DNA of 45,957 nt from JBAYJS01 sp041664985 (GTDB taxonomy: Bacteria > Patescibacteriota > Patescibacteriia > Buchananbacterales > UBA6539). The notes below the pieces were generated by a model that saw nothing but the letters and a program-made list of their open reading frames with translations, did not search any database and was not told the origin of the DNA. Made by a program: the position numbers and the translations under genes. Positions 25,216-33,914 of this stretch are shown one piece after another (within the stretch, counting starts at the first letter, position 1; every line of letters starts with the position of its first letter). Where the stretch lies: positions 1-45,957 of the forward strand of contig JBAYJS010000002.1 in the NCBI GenBank assembly GCA_041664985.1, written 5' to 3'.

Positions 25216-25926
25216 TTATTTATCTGATTTTAACCTCAGTAAAGCCACCTTTAAAAAACTTTCAAAAATTATCTTTAGATCAAATTTTGATTTACCCAAA
25301 GCACGCTCGGTAAAAATAATCGGGATTTCTTTAATTCTAAAACCTTTTTTATAAGTCAAAAAAGTCGTTTCAATTTGAAAATTATAGCCAACCGAACTTA
25401 AATCATCCAGGCCGATTGCTTCTAAAACCTTACGACGATAGCATTTATAACCACCAGTTAAATCAGAAACCGGCACTCTCAAAATCAGCCGCGCGTACAA
25501 ATTACCAAATTGGCTGATTAAACGCCTGGAAAAATTCCAATTACTGACTCCCCCGCCCAAAATATAGCGCGACCCCAAAACCAAATCGTTTTCTTTGATT
25601 GCTGCTAAAAAATCCGGGATATATTTTGGATCATGCGATAAATCAGCGTCCATTTCAAAAATATACTCAGCGCCGCGATTAAGCGCTTCTTTAAAACCGG
25701 CCAGATAAGCGCGACCCAAACCGGCTTTATTTTTTCGATGTAAAATAGCCAAATTAGGATAAGTTAATTTCAGTTGCTCAACAAAATCGCCCGTGCCGTC
25801 GGGTGAATTATCATCAACCACCAAAACATTAAGCTCAGCCAAATTTAAAGCAAAAATTTGAGCCAAAACTTTTTGGATATTTTGTCTCTCATTATAGGTT
25901 GGGATAATAATGTATGTTTTTTCCAT
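25216..25926 (-). CDS. Polyprenol-phosphate mannose synthase-like GT2
   Basis: 236 residues, a single GT2 catalytic domain with no C-terminal membrane helices. TYIIIPTYNERQNI, VVDDNSPDGTGDF, the metal site FEMDADLSHDPKYIP and GSRYILGGGVSNW are hallmark dolichol/polyprenol-phosphate mannose synthase motifs. It should make polyprenol-P-mannose (or another hexose) on the cytoplasmic face for the GT-C proteins encoded next to it. Part of a seven-gene minus-strand operon with gaps of 10 bases or less. Confidence 0.88.
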   Translation of the reverse strand: MEKTYIIIPTYNERQNIQKVLAQIFALNLAELNVLVVDDNSPDGTGDFVEQLKLTYPNLAILHRKNKAGLGRAYLAGFKEALNRGAEYIFEMDADLSHDPKYIPDFLAAIKENDLVLGSRYILGGGVSNWNFSRRLISQFGNLYARLILRVPVSDLTGGYKCYRRKVLEAIGLDDLSSVGYNFQIETTFLTYKKGFRIKEIPIIFTERALGKSKFDLKIIFESFLKVALLRLKSDK

Positions 25927-25933
25927 TTTGAAA

Positions 25934-26653
25934 TTACTTTAATGATTTGATTCTTTTTTTCAGATTAATAACTTGCGAAAAATAGGCTAAGCCCAAAGCT
26001 AAAACGTTAACTCGGCTTTTGTCTTGGCCTTCTCTGGGGTCGCGCCAAACCACCGGGATTTCTTTAATTTTAAAACCATTTTTTTCAGCTAAAATTGCCA
26101 ACTCCGAATCAAAAAACCATTCCTGATTTTTGATTTGCGGTAAAATTTTAGTTTTGACTTTTTCCGTAATCACTTTAAAACCACAGGGAGCGTCATTAAT
26201 TTTTAAACCTAAAATGATTTTTAAAACCAGGCGATAACAGTGTGATGTAAATTTTCTGATCGCTAAACGGTCAACTTGCGACTGGGGATGAAAACGCGAA
26301 CCAATCACCATATCGCTACCCGCCTTAATTTCATTAATGGCTAAGGGTAAAGCTTGCAAATCTGTCGCCAAATCCGCATCCATAAAACAATAAAGATCAG
26401 CTGCTTGGGCAAGCCAAGCGGTTTGAATGGCAATGCCTTTGCCTTTTTTATCAACAAATAAATACTTAACCACATTAAATTTTTCTGCTAAATTTTTTGC
26501 CAAAACTGCAGTCTGATCAGTGGAATTATTGTCGGCAATAATAATTTGATAATCAATGGTTAAGTTTTTTTGACAAAAATCAACCAGTTTGTTGATGCTG
26601 GCCTCTAAAATCGCTTCTTCGTTATAAGCCGGAACGGCAATTATAATTTTCAT
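25934..26653 (-). CDS. Polyprenol-phosphate glucose synthase-like GT2 (ALG5-like)
   Basis: 239 residues. GT2 motifs IIIAVPAYNEEAIL, IIADNNSTDQT and the CFMDADLATDLQ metal site, then VIGSRFHPQSQVDR and the KIKEIPVVWRDPREGQDKSRV tail typical of the DPG-synthase/ALG5 branch. It likely loads a second hexose onto polyprenol phosphate, complementing the mannose-type enzyme at 25216. The C-terminus has only a short hydrophobic segment. Gap to the sulfatase gene is 3 bases. Confidence 0.86.
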   Translation of the reverse strand: MKIIIAVPAYNEEAILEASINKLVDFCQKNLTIDYQIIIADNNSTDQTAVLAKNLAEKFNVVKYLFVDKKGKGIAIQTAWLAQAADLYCFMDADLATDLQALPLAINEIKAGSDMVIGSRFHPQSQVDRLAIRKFTSHCYRLVLKIILGLKINDAPCGFKVITEKVKTKILPQIKNQEWFFDSELAILAEKNGFKIKEIPVVWRDPREGQDKSRVNVLALGLAYFSQVINLKKRIKSLK

Positions 26654-26656
26654 AAT

Positions 26657-28801
26657 TTAATTTTTCTGCTTACTCTTTACTAATTGTTCAAAAATTGACT
26701 GAAATTTATCTGACCAAAAACTATTATTTTGGTAAAGACTGTATTGAGCTAAGAACAAATCAGAAACTTTTTGATCAAATTGTTGATAATCAGTTGATTT
26801 ACCCGGCTCCAAATTGTTTAGCTCCAATTTATCTTCTTTTAAGTCAAAAAATAAATTATTATCTTTATAGAAACGTTTCATTATTTTATAATCCCCTTGA
26901 CGATAAGCAGACATGCAGCCCAAGTAGGGATTGGTTGCATACATAAACGAATCTTGATAGTTTAACTGATCATTAATCAAACTTTTACCCTGGAAATGAT
27001 TAATCGTTTGAATTCCCAAAAGATCCAAAATTGTCGGCGCCAAATCAATTTGGCTGCTAACCGTGTCTTTTAAACCAGAGAGTTTGGGCGACTGATTTTT
27101 TACAATCACTAGTGGGATCCAAATATTTTCCTCATACAAAGCGACATAATCGGTATAATTGAAAATCCGTTCACCCAAAGGCTGACTGTTATCAGCGGTT
27201 ACAATAATGATGGAATTTTTAAACCAATCTTTATCCTGATTTTTTTCAAAAAATTCAGCCAAGGCCTGATCAGTATAATTTAATAAATTATAAACTTTAT
27301 TGGTAAAAGTGTCATGAGGATATTTTTGGTTACCGTCTTTTGGCATTTCAAAAGGATGATGAACCGAAAGGCCGTAGAGTGCCAAAAAGAAAGGCTGGTT
27401 GGGCAAACTCTCGATTTTTTGGGCTGCCTGAGCAAATAATTGTTTGTCAGAAATTCCCCAAGCATTTGTACTATCACCAGCCAAATCATTTTTGCCTAAA
27501 ACCTGCTCAAAGCCAATTTTTTCAAAAAAAGGTTTTTTGTTTAAAAAGCCCAAATCACCGGCCTGCATTTCCAAATTATAATAGCCGTATTTTTGTAAAA
27601 TGTTTGGCAAACATAAAAAATTGGTTTTAAGACTATCATAGACTTCCGGCGGACCGGTTTGGGGCAAAACCGAGCAAAACCCACTAATAATGGAACGGCT
27701 GGTATCAGTGCCGTTACTGTAAAAATTGGTAAAAGATAAATTGTCTTTAGCCAGCTGCCAAAAAAACGGGGTTAAATCAGCCGACAAATACTTGGCGCCA
27801 AAAGACTCTAAAACAATTAAAATAATATTGGGCTTACCATCATCAATCCCGTTACAATTTTCATCAATGCCATTGTTTAATGTTTCTTTGGCTTTGGGAT
27901 AAATTTTATTATTATCATCGTTGCAATCATTTTTTAGAGTATACCCGTCGCGATCCTGATCTTTTTCGCAGTCCAAATCTTTAATCAAATCCAATTGGCA
28001 CAAATCATTTTTGGGTGCTTTAATCAAAGGATAGCGGCTGTCAACATGCAAAAATCCCGGTGGCAACCAGTCAACTGATAGTTTATTTTGATCAAAATTA
28101 TATTTTTCTTTTAAAGAAGCGATTAAATCCGGTCGATGGCAATAGCCTTTGTCTGAAGTTGAAACTAAATAGACAAAAAAGTTGCTGCTGACATCATTAA
28201 TAAAAGAATCATTAATTTCGAGCTTAGGGATTAAAAAAATCAAACCACTCAAAAAAAGTACTGACAAAATTAAAAATAAAATCCTAACTTTCAGGTTGGG
28301 AAAGGTTTGATAATTAATTTTTTTGATTATTAAAAAATTGGTAAATAAAAATATAATTACAACAAAAAATAAAACTGCCAAATTTTGCCAGGTAAAAAAA
28401 CTAATGATTGAGGCGGTAAAATAGGAAGTATAGACAGCAAAACTAAATAAAGAATAATGCAGATGGGAGCGACCTAAAGCAAAATAAGCCATATCAACAA
28501 ACGCTGCCAAAATCAGAAAAAATTCCAAACTAAAAATAAAAATCAATAAAATTTTAAAATAAAGCAAATTGGTATTGTCTTTTTTAAGCAAAAAAGTGGC
28601 CGGCCAAAAAAGCAGGCTTAAAAAAAAGGCCAAGGCCAAATCTTGCAAAAATCCGGCGGCCAAAACCTGAGTCAGCGAGGCGTTTTTTGTCAAATAAGAC
28701 TGGAAACTATTGGAGTAAATTAAAAATATTCTCAAGACTGAGAACAATAAGGTAAAAACCCCTAAATTGATAAAAATTAACCACTTGGCTGGCTTGAACA
28801 T
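26657..28801 (-). CDS. LTA-synthase-like sulfatase-family membrane protein with MopE-type metal motif
   Basis: 714 residues. Five transmembrane helices (to about residue 200), then an extracytoplasmic part. Around residues 278-320 lies DQDRDGYTLKNDCNDD followed by IYPKAKETLNNGIDENCNGI, a MopE-type (Put_metal-binding) Asp-rich motif. A sulfatase/phosphoglycerol transferase domain starts at NIILIVLESFGAKYL (about 322), with the nucleophile in GTDTSRSIISG (about 365). Late in the domain VTADNSQPLGE stands where LtaS-type enzymes usually have DH, so one metal ligand may be changed. It probably transfers a phospho-alcohol or other head group to a surface glycan. Start overlaps the upstream stop by one base. 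Confidence 0.85.
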   Translation of the reverse strand: MFKPAKWLIFINLGVFTLLFSVLRIFLIYSNSFQSYLTKNASLTQVLAAGFLQDLALAFFLSLLFWPATFLLKKDNTNLLYFKILLIFIFSLEFFLILAAFVDMAYFALGRSHLHYSLFSFAVYTSYFTASIISFFTWQNLAVLFFVVIIFLFTNFLIIKKINYQTFPNLKVRILFLILSVLFLSGLIFLIPKLEINDSFINDVSSNFFVYLVSTSDKGYCHRPDLIASLKEKYNFDQNKLSVDWLPPGFLHVDSRYPLIKAPKNDLCQLDLIKDLDCEKDQDRDGYTLKNDCNDDNNKIYPKAKETLNNGIDENCNGIDDGKPNIILIVLESFGAKYLSADLTPFFWQLAKDNLSFTNFYSNGTDTSRSIISGFCSVLPQTGPPEVYDSLKTNFLCLPNILQKYGYYNLEMQAGDLGFLNKKPFFEKIGFEQVLGKNDLAGDSTNAWGISDKQLFAQAAQKIESLPNQPFFLALYGLSVHHPFEMPKDGNQKYPHDTFTNKVYNLLNYTDQALAEFFEKNQDKDWFKNSIIIVTADNSQPLGERIFNYTDYVALYEENIWIPLVIVKNQSPKLSGLKDTVSSQIDLAPTILDLLGIQTINHFQGKSLINDQLNYQDSFMYATNPYLGCMSAYRQGDYKIMKRFYKDNNLFFDLKEDKLELNNLEPGKSTDYQQFDQKVSDLFLAQYSLYQNNSFWSDKFQSIFEQLVKSKQKN

Positions 28802-30363
28802 TAATTTACCTGATAAATTCTGGCTTCGGAATTTTCAAAAACTTTTTTAAAATAAAAATTTTCTGAAAGATTTTTGTCAAAATCAGCGTTTTGATTGAAA
28901 TCAACAAAAACATAGCGGGAGCCAAAAACTTCTTTAATCGTTTGGTACATCTCATCTTTGGTTTTGCCCGTAGTTAATTCGGACCAACGCTGATATAAAT
29001 CTCGATCATAACTATACATAAAAGTTGGGTCCAAACCGACTAAATAATAATTAATGTCATTGTAATAAAACAAAATCGGAAACTCATCCCAGTCACTGTG
29101 AAAAACAATATCACCGGGGGCGGAATTTTGTTTGAGCCATTCGGCCGGTGCTTGAAATTTATTCAAACCAAAGCCATTGCGATTATTTAAAATTAAATCT
29201 TTAAAATCACGAGCAAAAATCGGAGAAAATCCTAAGATTAAAAAAACTGGAATCAAAACCCAAAATGACTTTGGCCTTAATTTTTCCATTTTGGTTTTTT
29301 GACTAAGCCAAAAGGCATTTAAACTGACAGCGGAAAAACAAAGGGCTACCGGAATGAAATATTCGACGTAACGGCGGGATTTTAAAGTTAAAGCTAAAAA
29401 TAATAAACTTAAAATCAAAAAAAACCAAGCGCCAGCTGATTGTTTTTTCAAAGTAATCAAAAAAGCCAGTAAAGCCAAAATCAAAAGCCCAAAAAAAGGA
29501 AAGGCGGCAATAATTAAATCATTAATCGCGTAAGGATACCATTCGCCACCGACATTAATTAAATATTGGTAATTAATAACGGCAATTTTAAACGATTGTT
29601 GCCAATAAAAATCAAAATTTTTGGGAAAATACGGACTGAAAAACAAACCAGCCGCGAGGCCGGAAACTATCGCTAAACCCAGATAAAAATTTTGTCTGAT
29701 CGGTTTTGACTTACCTTGTTTTAGCCTGATACCCAGCCAACCTTTTTGTTGATATTGCCAAAGCCAATTGGCTAAAATAAAAACCGCCAATAAAACCAAA
29801 GTAATCGGCCAACCGCCATAAAGCCAGACGTAAAAACAACAAGCCAAAACTAAACCCAAATAACGATAATGAAAAAGCAAATAAAGGATAACAAAGAGCA
29901 TTAAAATTGCCAGGGCTTGGGCTTTGGCCAAATTCAAACGAAAGATGAAAGGATTAACCGTTAACAAAAATAAAACATACCAAAATGCTCCCCTAACCTG
30001 CAATCGCCGCAAAAACCAAAAAATTGTCAAAATTGCCAAACTGGCAAAAATTACCGTGGCAATTTTTAAACCAATCAACGGCGGAAAAAGGCTGACAAAA
30101 GGAATCAACAATAAGTGATATAGAAAATGATGATCAATAAAACTGTATTTCAAGCTGGTGGCTGAAAGCCAGGGAAATTCGGTAATTGCTCCGCGCTGAG
30201 CCAAAACCAAAGCCATTTTGGCGTGATAAAAAGAATCCGGATCAGCCAAAGTCGGGCTATTGGCCAAATAAGCAAAAAAACTAACGGTAATTATTAAAAG
30301 CAAAAGGTAAGACCAAATCGGTTTACTGGAAAAAAATTCGTTAATTCGATTGACTAAGCGCAT
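28801..30363 (-). CDS. STT3/GT-C-like polytopic membrane protein
   Basis: 520 residues, about 11 transmembrane helices. The first outer loop has LADPDSFYHAKMALVLAQRG and, a little later, DHHFLYHLLLIPF, like the acidic DxD and His-rich loops of STT3/AglB oligosaccharyltransferases. Near residue 420 APGDIVFHSDWDEFPILFYY recalls the PGD...WWDYG motif of that family with WWD replaced by DWD. It is thus a candidate for transfer of a lipid-linked sugar to protein or to another glycan; I cannot tell which. In the glycan operon between the isomerase and the sulfatase. Confidence 0.75.
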   Translation of the reverse strand: MRLVNRINEFFSSKPIWSYLLLLIITVSFFAYLANSPTLADPDSFYHAKMALVLAQRGAITEFPWLSATSLKYSFIDHHFLYHLLLIPFVSLFPPLIGLKIATVIFASLAILTIFWFLRRLQVRGAFWYVLFLLTVNPFIFRLNLAKAQALAILMLFVILYLLFHYRYLGLVLACCFYVWLYGGWPITLVLLAVFILANWLWQYQQKGWLGIRLKQGKSKPIRQNFYLGLAIVSGLAAGLFFSPYFPKNFDFYWQQSFKIAVINYQYLINVGGEWYPYAINDLIIAAFPFFGLLILALLAFLITLKKQSAGAWFFLILSLLFLALTLKSRRYVEYFIPVALCFSAVSLNAFWLSQKTKMEKLRPKSFWVLIPVFLILGFSPIFARDFKDLILNNRNGFGLNKFQAPAEWLKQNSAPGDIVFHSDWDEFPILFYYNDINYYLVGLDPTFMYSYDRDLYQRWSELTTGKTKDEMYQTIKEVFGSRYVFVDFNQNADFDKNLSENFYFKKVFENSEARIYQVN

Positions 30364-30370
30364 AATTAAT

Positions 30371-31447
30371 TTAGCTGACTTTTTTTAATTCCGCTTTAAA
30401 ATAATCAACCCACGGAATTTTGGAAGGATTGAGATTATTTAAAATGGCCAGATAAAAACTGACATAACTACCCAAAAGTAGCATCTCAAACGACTGTTCT
30501 AATTTGGTTTGAGCGGAAAGTTTATAAGTAAAAAGTTTAATTTTATTTTTCGCGACCACCTTTTGAGTGATTTTGTAACGAATTTGATTTTTTGGCTGAT
30601 AAAGCTTTGATTCAAAAAATAAAAAGAAAAGATTGTTTTTATTAGTCGTAGGAAATTTTAAGCCTTCAAGTAAATGATGATTCATTTCCGAGATTAAAAA
30701 GTAGCTGGAAAAAATTTTGGCGTTTTCATTGATCTGATTGGCAAAAGTATGAGCGTTGCCCGCTAAAAATTCAGAAGCAGTCACTACTGGCATTTTATTA
30801 AAAAGCTGCAGGGCCAATTTTTTAGCTAAATTATTTTTGGTTGGCACGTTAACACCAAATTTATTTTGCAACCGGCCAACAGTAACTAGGCAATTTTTAA
30901 TTTCATTGTCAGTGATTTTTATCAAGCCTAACTTATTCATCAAACCCAGGTTAGCACCCAAAGAATAACCAATCCCCATTCGCGGCTGATTGGAAGGATT
31001 AAATTTCGGGTCAAAAATATACCCGGGCATTATGCCTTTTTTTACTAAACTTGCCAAATTAGCACCGCTGCCAATCGCAAACATTTTGGCTTTGGCTTTT
31101 TTAACGGCGGGCAAAGTCGCCAAAGGCTCTTCAGTTGAGCCGGAATAACTGGAAAAAATATACAGCGTGTCTTTATTGACGCTGGCTGGCGCTTGATAAG
31201 AATTAATAACCGTATAAGGAATTTTTAAGTCCTCAAAAAAAAGTGCACTCACCATGTGACCGGGCAGCCCCGAACCGCCCATACCATTAAGCACTACCTG
31301 TTTAACTTGTTTATAATCATTGGGAATTTTAAGTTTTTTAAGCTCCACCCAAGCTTGATTAATTTGTTTGTCTAAAGATTGAGTTGATTCTAAAACCTTG
31401 GCCGGATCTAATTTTTTGATTTGTTTTAAGTTGTCTAGATTGTTCAT
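30371..31447 (-). CDS. Bifunctional phosphoglucose/phosphomannose isomerase
   Basis: 358 residues. Double SIS domain: LNGMGGSGLPGHM (about 54-66), FSSYSGSTEEPLA (phosphate loop, about 93-105), GIGYSLGANLGLM and, near the C-terminus, EMLLLGSYVSFYLAIL. These match the archaeal/CPR-type PGI/PMI rather than the E. coli Pgi. It interconverts glucose-6-P, fructose-6-P and mannose-6-P and so supplies mannose for the polyprenol-P-mannose synthase downstream. It is the first gene of the operon; the next gene follows after 7 bases. Start ATG at 31447 follows an A/T leader without Shine-Dalgarno. Confidence 0.9.
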   Translation of the reverse strand: MNNLDNLKQIKKLDPAKVLESTQSLDKQINQAWVELKKLKIPNDYKQVKQVVLNGMGGSGLPGHMVSALFFEDLKIPYTVINSYQAPASVNKDTLYIFSSYSGSTEEPLATLPAVKKAKAKMFAIGSGANLASLVKKGIMPGYIFDPKFNPSNQPRMGIGYSLGANLGLMNKLGLIKITDNEIKNCLVTVGRLQNKFGVNVPTKNNLAKKLALQLFNKMPVVTASEFLAGNAHTFANQINENAKIFSSYFLISEMNHHLLEGLKFPTTNKNNLFFLFFESKLYQPKNQIRYKITQKVVAKNKIKLFTYKLSAQTKLEQSFEMLLLGSYVSFYLAILNNLNPSKIPWVDYFKAELKKVS

Positions 31448-31486
31448 ATTCCTTAATTAAACGGATTTAAGCCGACACAGATATAC

Positions 31487-31504
31487 CATGGGTTTAAACC
31501 CATG
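31487..31504. repeat. Perfect 18-bp palindrome in the isomerase/yebC spacer
   Basis: CATGGGTTTAAACCCATG is its own reverse complement and lies 40 bases before the isomerase start. Nearby 31526-31550 holds an A/T hairpin (AAATAAAAA with TTTTTATTT). The 31448-31732 spacer otherwise contains only A/T-rich inverted sequence (AAATTAAAAAATTAAGA near 31641 with TCTTAATTTCTTAATTT near 31700) and no gene. Operator or REP-like element; undecided. Confidence 0.5.
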
Positions 31505-31732
31505 AAATTGCGTCGTTTGTCCCAAATAAAAATTCATTTTTTATTTGTTCCTCACTAGCAATTATAACAATTTTTTGACTTTTCATCAAATTTAATTTGG
31601 CTTGAAAAATCTAATAAAATCAGCTAAAATAAGGCTAGAAGAAATTAAAAAATTAAGAGAGTAAATCATTCTATTTTTAAGCCAATATTTTGATTATTTT
31701 CTTAATTTCTTAATTTTTAATTTTTTACGAAT

Positions 31733-32440
31733 ATGTCCGGACACAGTAAATGGGCAACCACCAAAAGGCAAAAAGGCGCCGCCGACGCCAAACGTGGCGT
31801 AATTTTTACTAAACTTGGCAAAGCCATTACAGTAGCGGCTAAATTAGGCGGCGGCGATCCTAACAGCAATTTCAGATTGCGACTGGCAATTGATCTGGCT
31901 AAAGCCTCCAATTTGCCTAAAGATAATATTGAGCGAGCCATTAAGCGCGGTACTGGCGAACTAGGTGGCGGCATCATTGAACAAATCGCCTACGAAGGTT
32001 TTGGGCCGGCTGGCACCGCTTTTATCATTGAAGCATTAACTGACAACCGAAATCGCAGCAGTTCCTCGGTAAAACATATTTTAAGCAAATACGGCGGCAG
32101 CTTGGGTGTGCCCGGCAGCGTCGGCTGGCTGTTTGAACAAAAAGGTGTTATCCGAATCAAAGAAATTAATGACGAATTGGAATTGGAATTAATTGATGTT
32201 GGCTTGCAGGACTTTGTCGTCGAAGAAGGCGGCGTAACAATTTACACGGCGCCGGGTGATTTGAAAAAAGTTAAAGACTTTTTAGAAAATAAAAAAATTG
32301 AAGTTGAATACGCTGAAATTGAACAAGTCGCTAAAGAAAAAAAAGCCACCGGTCCAGAAATCCAAGAAACATTACAAAAAATGTTTGCCGAGCTTGAAGA
32401 CGACGAGGACGTCAATAATTACTACACTAATGCCGAATAA
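31733..32440 (+). CDS. yebC: YebC/PmpR-family translational or transcriptional regulator
   Basis: 235 residues, usual length. The signature MSGHSKWATTKRQKGAADAKRG opens the protein, followed by the GGGDPNSNFRLRLAIDLAKA and LPKDNIERAIKRG stretches and the YEGFGPAGTAFIIE and TDNRNRSSSSVKH motifs. YebC proteins were described as transcription regulators and more recently as factors that help ribosomes at poly-proline stalls. Its stop overlaps the ruvC start by 11 bases (ATG at 32430), the conserved yebC-ruvC arrangement. Confidence 0.95.
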   Translation: MSGHSKWATTKRQKGAADAKRGVIFTKLGKAITVAAKLGGGDPNSNFRLRLAIDLAKASNLPKDNIERAIKRGTGELGGGIIEQIAYEGFGPAGTAFIIEALTDNRNRSSSSVKHILSKYGGSLGVPGSVGWLFEQKGVIRIKEINDELELELIDVGLQDFVVEEGGVTIYTAPGDLKKVKDFLENKKIEVEYAEIEQVAKEKKATGPEIQETLQKMFAELEDDEDVNNYYTNAE

Positions 32441-32942
32441 TACCAAGAAAAAAGAAACCAGAAAAAAGAAATCAGCGATCATTTTAGGGATTGATCCGGG
32501 TTTAGCCGACACCGGCTTTGGCGTGATTAAAAAAGAAGGCTCTCGTCTGACTATGCTTGATTATGGCAATATTAAAACCAAAGCTAAAATTGCTGATGAA
32601 ATTCGGTTGGCTGAACTCAACCAAGCTTTAGACAAATTAATTAAAAAATACCAACCGGAAGTTTTGGGTGTAGAAAAATTATTTTTTGCTAAAAATGTCA
32701 AAACCGCCATTGCCGTTGGCCAAGCCCGCGGCGTCATCATGCTTTGCGGCGGCAAAAATTGTTTAAAAGTTTTAGAATATACTCCTCTACAGGTCAAACA
32801 AGCTCTGACCGGTTACGGTAAAGCCGACAAAAAACAAATTCAACAAATGGTTAAAGTAGTTTTGAGCTTAAAAGAAATTCCCAAACCCGATGACGCCGCT
32901 GACGCTTTAGCCATTGCCATTTGCTGCGCCAATTCAATTTAA
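32430..32942 (+). CDS. ruvC: Holliday junction resolvase RuvC
   Basis: 170 residues from the ATG at 32430; the frame is open upstream to 32298, but that region is yebC, and MPNNTKKK leads into the conserved ILGIDPGLADTGFGVI. Four catalytic acids are visible: D22, E82 (GVEKLFF), D155 and D158 in PKPDDAADALA. It cuts Holliday junctions with RuvAB. The last nine codons (IAICCANSI) are echoed by a remnant at 33755-33784 beyond the next gene. Confidence 0.95.
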   Translation: MPNNTKKKETRKKKSAIILGIDPGLADTGFGVIKKEGSRLTMLDYGNIKTKAKIADEIRLAELNQALDKLIKKYQPEVLGVEKLFFAKNVKTAIAVGQARGVIMLCGGKNCLKVLEYTPLQVKQALTGYGKADKKQIQQMVKVVLSLKEIPKPDDAADALAIAICCANSI

Positions 32943-32950
32943 TTAAAAAT

Positions 32951-33736
32951 ATGTCTATAGAAAAAGGCGGATTCAAACCTGATAAAAATGAAGGGGCTCT
33001 TGAAAAACAAGAGGCCTTGGAGCGCCGAAGTCGTTTCTTGCTACGGCTAGAAGACATGGCACCAATGTTTCTTGAGGCTCGTAAAAAAATGGGTCTCGGG
33101 GAAAATATCGGATTTGGCTCGTTACCAATCGCCCATGGCGACTTGCAAACCATCGGCTGCTTGCCAAAAATTAAACTTTCAGCAGACGGAGGAATTAGTT
33201 ACGATGCTTATGGTTTTTTAGGGGAAATTTATGAGACAAATCTTTCTGAAGAAGAAAAAAAAGGAATACTCATTAATCCACAACCGGCGGCCAATCAACA
33301 ATTAAGACTTGTTTCACTTGCCGATCCTATTGAGGAGCCTTCCGAAGACGATCATCTCTTTTATAATGAAGTCCCTTATTTAGTGGATGCCCCTGATGAT
33401 GTCTACGCGGGAACAATAGCACATGAATTGGCTCATTGTTTTGACGACGAGACAAAGATTCCGCCAGAGATAATAAAAGTCTTAAAATACCGTCAGCAAC
33501 AGGAATATCCAGACTTAATAAAAGAATGGCACTACAATGAGGGAAACCATGATAGCGTCGAAGAAGACGTCGATCTGATTGCCGCAATGCTTGGCTATAA
33601 ACAAGAGATTATAACGAAAATTAATTTTATGCTTGATCGAATTAATCGCCGCATTAAATATAAAAATATTTATGTTGAATCGACAATAGAACACTTAGAG
33701 CGTCGCAAACAACAAGTTTTGAAATATTGTCCATAA
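32951..33736 (+). CDS. HExxH metallopeptidase-like protein
   Basis: 261 residues from the ATG at 32951 (MSIEKGG), 8 bases after ruvC. No signal peptide, so cytoplasmic. HELAH at residues 158-162 in GTIAHELAHCFDDE is a zinc-protease motif like those of minigluzincin or ImmA-type domains; Glu204/205 or Asp206 in SVEEDVDLIAAMLGY is a candidate third ligand. The rest is charged and helical. Family not identified and substrate unknown. It sits between the real ruvC end and a decayed copy of that end, so it probably came in by recombination. Confidence 0.78.
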   Translation: MSIEKGGFKPDKNEGALEKQEALERRSRFLLRLEDMAPMFLEARKKMGLGENIGFGSLPIAHGDLQTIGCLPKIKLSADGGISYDAYGFLGEIYETNLSEEEKKGILINPQPAANQQLRLVSLADPIEEPSEDDHLFYNEVPYLVDAPDDVYAGTIAHELAHCFDDETKIPPEIIKVLKYRQQQEYPDLIKEWHYNEGNHDSVEEDVDLIAAMLGYKQEIITKINFMLDRINRRIKYKNIYVESTIEHLERRKQQVLKYCP

Positions 33737-33740
33737 TTTT

Positions 33741-33784
33741 CCGATACTTTGATGATTGCCATTTGTTGTGTCAATTCGGTCTAA
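33741..33784 (+). pseudogene. Remnant of a second ruvC 3' end
   Basis: ATTGCCATTTGTTGTG and the following TCAATTCGGTCTAA (33755-33784) match the last 30 bases of ruvC (32913-32942) at 24 of 30 positions and encode IAICCVNSV-stop against IAICCANSI-stop. CCGAT (33741) also recurs. No start or upstream body exists, so it is a scrap, not a gene. Confidence 0.75.
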
Positions 33785-33787
33785 CTA

Positions 33788-33905
33788 TAACCCCCTCTGA
33801 CTCCCCCTTAAATTAAGGGGGAAAATTATTAACTTCTCTTTTAGACTTAGGTTTTTGTAACCCAAAGATTAGATTCAAATTCCCTCGCCCCTCAGGGGGA
33901 GAGGG
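33788..33905. repeat. Two GC-rich REP-like hairpins between the ruvC remnant and the recombinase
   Basis: CCCCCTTA/TAAGGGGG (33803-33821) and the bulged CCCTC-G-CCCCT / AGGGG-GA-GAGGG (33882-33905). Both resemble the C/G-run intergenic repeats common in CPR genomes, and the hairpin at 7664. The second lies 10 bases after the recombinase stop and may end its transcript. Confidence 0.5.
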
Positions 33906-33914
33906 ACTAAGGAT

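Noticed and set aside
32298..32429. N-terminal extension of RuvC
   Set aside because: It is out-of-frame yebC sequence; the conserved RuvC start is at 32430.
33788..33905. CRISPR-like or tandem repeat array
   Set aside because: Two unlike hairpins only; no repeat-spacer periodicity.
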